From the NCBI RefSeq assembly GCF_041320595.1, contig NZ_CP166625.1, forward strand, positions 4,896,001-4,960,000: a stretch of 64,000 bases of DNA, in the 5' to 3' direction. This DNA is from Pleomorphomonas sp. PLEO. GTDB taxonomy: Bacteria > Pseudomonadota > Alphaproteobacteria > Rhizobiales > Pleomorphomonadaceae. The stretch's first letter is position 1. Each line of letters starts with the position of its first letter. This document shows positions 63,368 through 64,000 of the stretch, piece by piece. Both the position numbers and the translations under genes were made by a program. The notes under the pieces were generated by a model that worked only from the letters and a program-made list of their open reading frames with translations, was not told the DNA's origin and made no database searches.

Positions 63368-64000
63368 TCAAGACAAGACTGAGCGTATCCGCCCATCAGT
63401 CAATTCGCCCGGCGGGCGGGCGACGACAACTCGGTTGCGTCCTGCGCGCTTGGCGGCATAGACGGCCTTATCGGCCTGTTGCAACATCTGCTCAAAGGAC
63501 GCAGCGGTATCCGGATAGGCCGAGATGCCCGCCGAAAAGGTGATTTCGGCCGGCCCCTGGCTGGTCACCACCGGTTGGGCACGGATAACCGCCCGCCAAG
63601 CCTCGGCACGGGCGCGAGCCTCTTCGATATCGGCGTGAGGCATCAACACCAGAAACTCCTCGCCACCCATGCGCACGGCCACTTCGCCGGGACGAAGCGA
63701 ACGGCTGAGGACACCCGCGATCGCCACCAGGGCGTCATCGCCGGCCTTATGACCATAGGTGTCGTTGAGCCGTTTAAAGTGATCAAGGTCGAGGGAAACA
63801 GCCACCAGAGACCGTCCGACAGCGTCGGCGGTATCGATCAGCCGGTCAGAAATGTTCTCGAGGATGCGCCGGTTGTTGAGGCCGGTCAGACTGTCGCGGT
63901 GCGCCATTTCGTGAAGTTGCTCCTGCAGACGCAGGTTGGCTTCGAGACGCTCCTCCATCAGCCGAGTCGACACATGCAGGCTCTCCTGAGCCCGCAGATA
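63368..64000 (-). CDS. GGDEF domain diguanylate cyclase, partial
   Basis: C-terminal 210 residues or so of a diguanylate cyclase; the frame stays open to the end of the window, so the N-terminus (probably a sensor part) is missing. The GGDEF domain starts at HRDSLTGLNNRRILE and has an intact signature GGEEF in RMGGEEFLVLM, so it should make c-di-GMP. At the inhibitory-site position, five residues before the signature, it reads RPGE rather than the usual R-x-x-D, so feedback inhibition may be weak. A helical linker (LEANLRLQEQLHEMA) precedes it. Convergent with xseA. Confidence 0.9.
   Translation of the reverse strand, partial: YLRAQESLHVSTRLMEERLEANLRLQEQLHEMAHRDSLTGLNNRRILENISDRLIDTADAVGRSLVAVSLDLDHFKRLNDTYGHKAGDDALVAIAGVLSRSLRPGEVAVRMGGEEFLVLMPHADIEEARARAEAWRAVIRAQPVVTSQGPAEITFSAGISAYPDTAASFEQMLQQADKAVYAAKRAGRNRVVVARPPGELTDGRIRSVLS

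Overview
The window is a stretch of ordinary chromosome from a GC-rich alphaproteobacterium. Several signs point to the order Hyphomicrobiales (Rhizobiales): an adjacent ChvI/ChvG two-component pair followed by a short HPr kinase and PTS relay genes, an alphaproteobacterial-type HisRS with HisZ and HisG, an IalB-family protein, DUF2093 and DUF1127 proteins, a perfect CIRCE element before groESL, and a palindromic intergenic repeat of a type common in this order. Genus is not decidable from the sequence alone. I see no prophage, insertion sequence, integron, CRISPR array, rRNA or tRNA gene. Gene density is high and base composition looks even.

Layout. 1-2.1 kb: end of waaA and lpxK (lipid A/Kdo synthesis), then DUF2093. 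2.2-11 kb (minus strand): MATE exporter, TerC-like membrane protein with a structured leader, HAD phosphatase, TldD, IalB-like protein, a large 7TM-PAS-GGDEF-EAL protein, RimJ-like acetyltransferase. 11-18 kb: M16 peptidase, thrC, patatin, tadA, a long-tailed RluB-type pseudouridine synthase, rsmD, a HugZ-like protein. 18.3-22.4 kb: chvI, chvG, hprK, EIIA-Man and HPr, a regulatory PTS branch coupled to an envelope-sensing two-component system. 22.4-27.1 kb: acetyltransferase, mutL, sirtuin, P-loop kinase-like protein, HAD-IIA phosphatase. 27.1-28.4 kb: cheZ and cheY. 28.8-34.2 kb: ribF, ileS, lspA, a lipoprotein. 34.7-38.7 kb: second cheY, a TipF-like degenerate EAL protein, a metal-binding HMA protein, and an NtrC-family regulator that lacks the GAFTGA loop. 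38.9-45.8 kb: unknown secreted protein, acetyltransferase, EamA transporter, groES-groEL, an SbmA/BacA-like ABC transporter, DoxX. 45.9-51.1 kb: hisS-hisZ-hisG, tag, second cheZ. 51.4-58 kb: two L,D-transpeptidases, an LprI-like protein, lutABC with a LysE-type exporter, a LysR regulator. 58.3-64 kb: two DUF1127 genes with a small degenerate YHS-like gene, rsmE, gshA, xseA, and the C-terminal part of a GGDEF diguanylate cyclase.

Themes. Signalling and motility genes are scattered rather than clustered: two CheY, two CheZ, a TipF-like c-di-GMP effector candidate, an atypical NtrC-like regulator, a composite GGDEF-EAL protein and a GGDEF cyclase. This is the most interesting aspect of the window. 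Nothing looks like a wholly new defence or biosynthetic system. The best leads are proteins with missing signature residues (NtrC-like without GAFTGA, HugZ-like with a shortened DUF2470, sirtuin with an altered acyl-selectivity residue, degenerate GGDEF/EAL domains), the DUF1127/YHS-like mini-cluster, and several structured intergenic elements.
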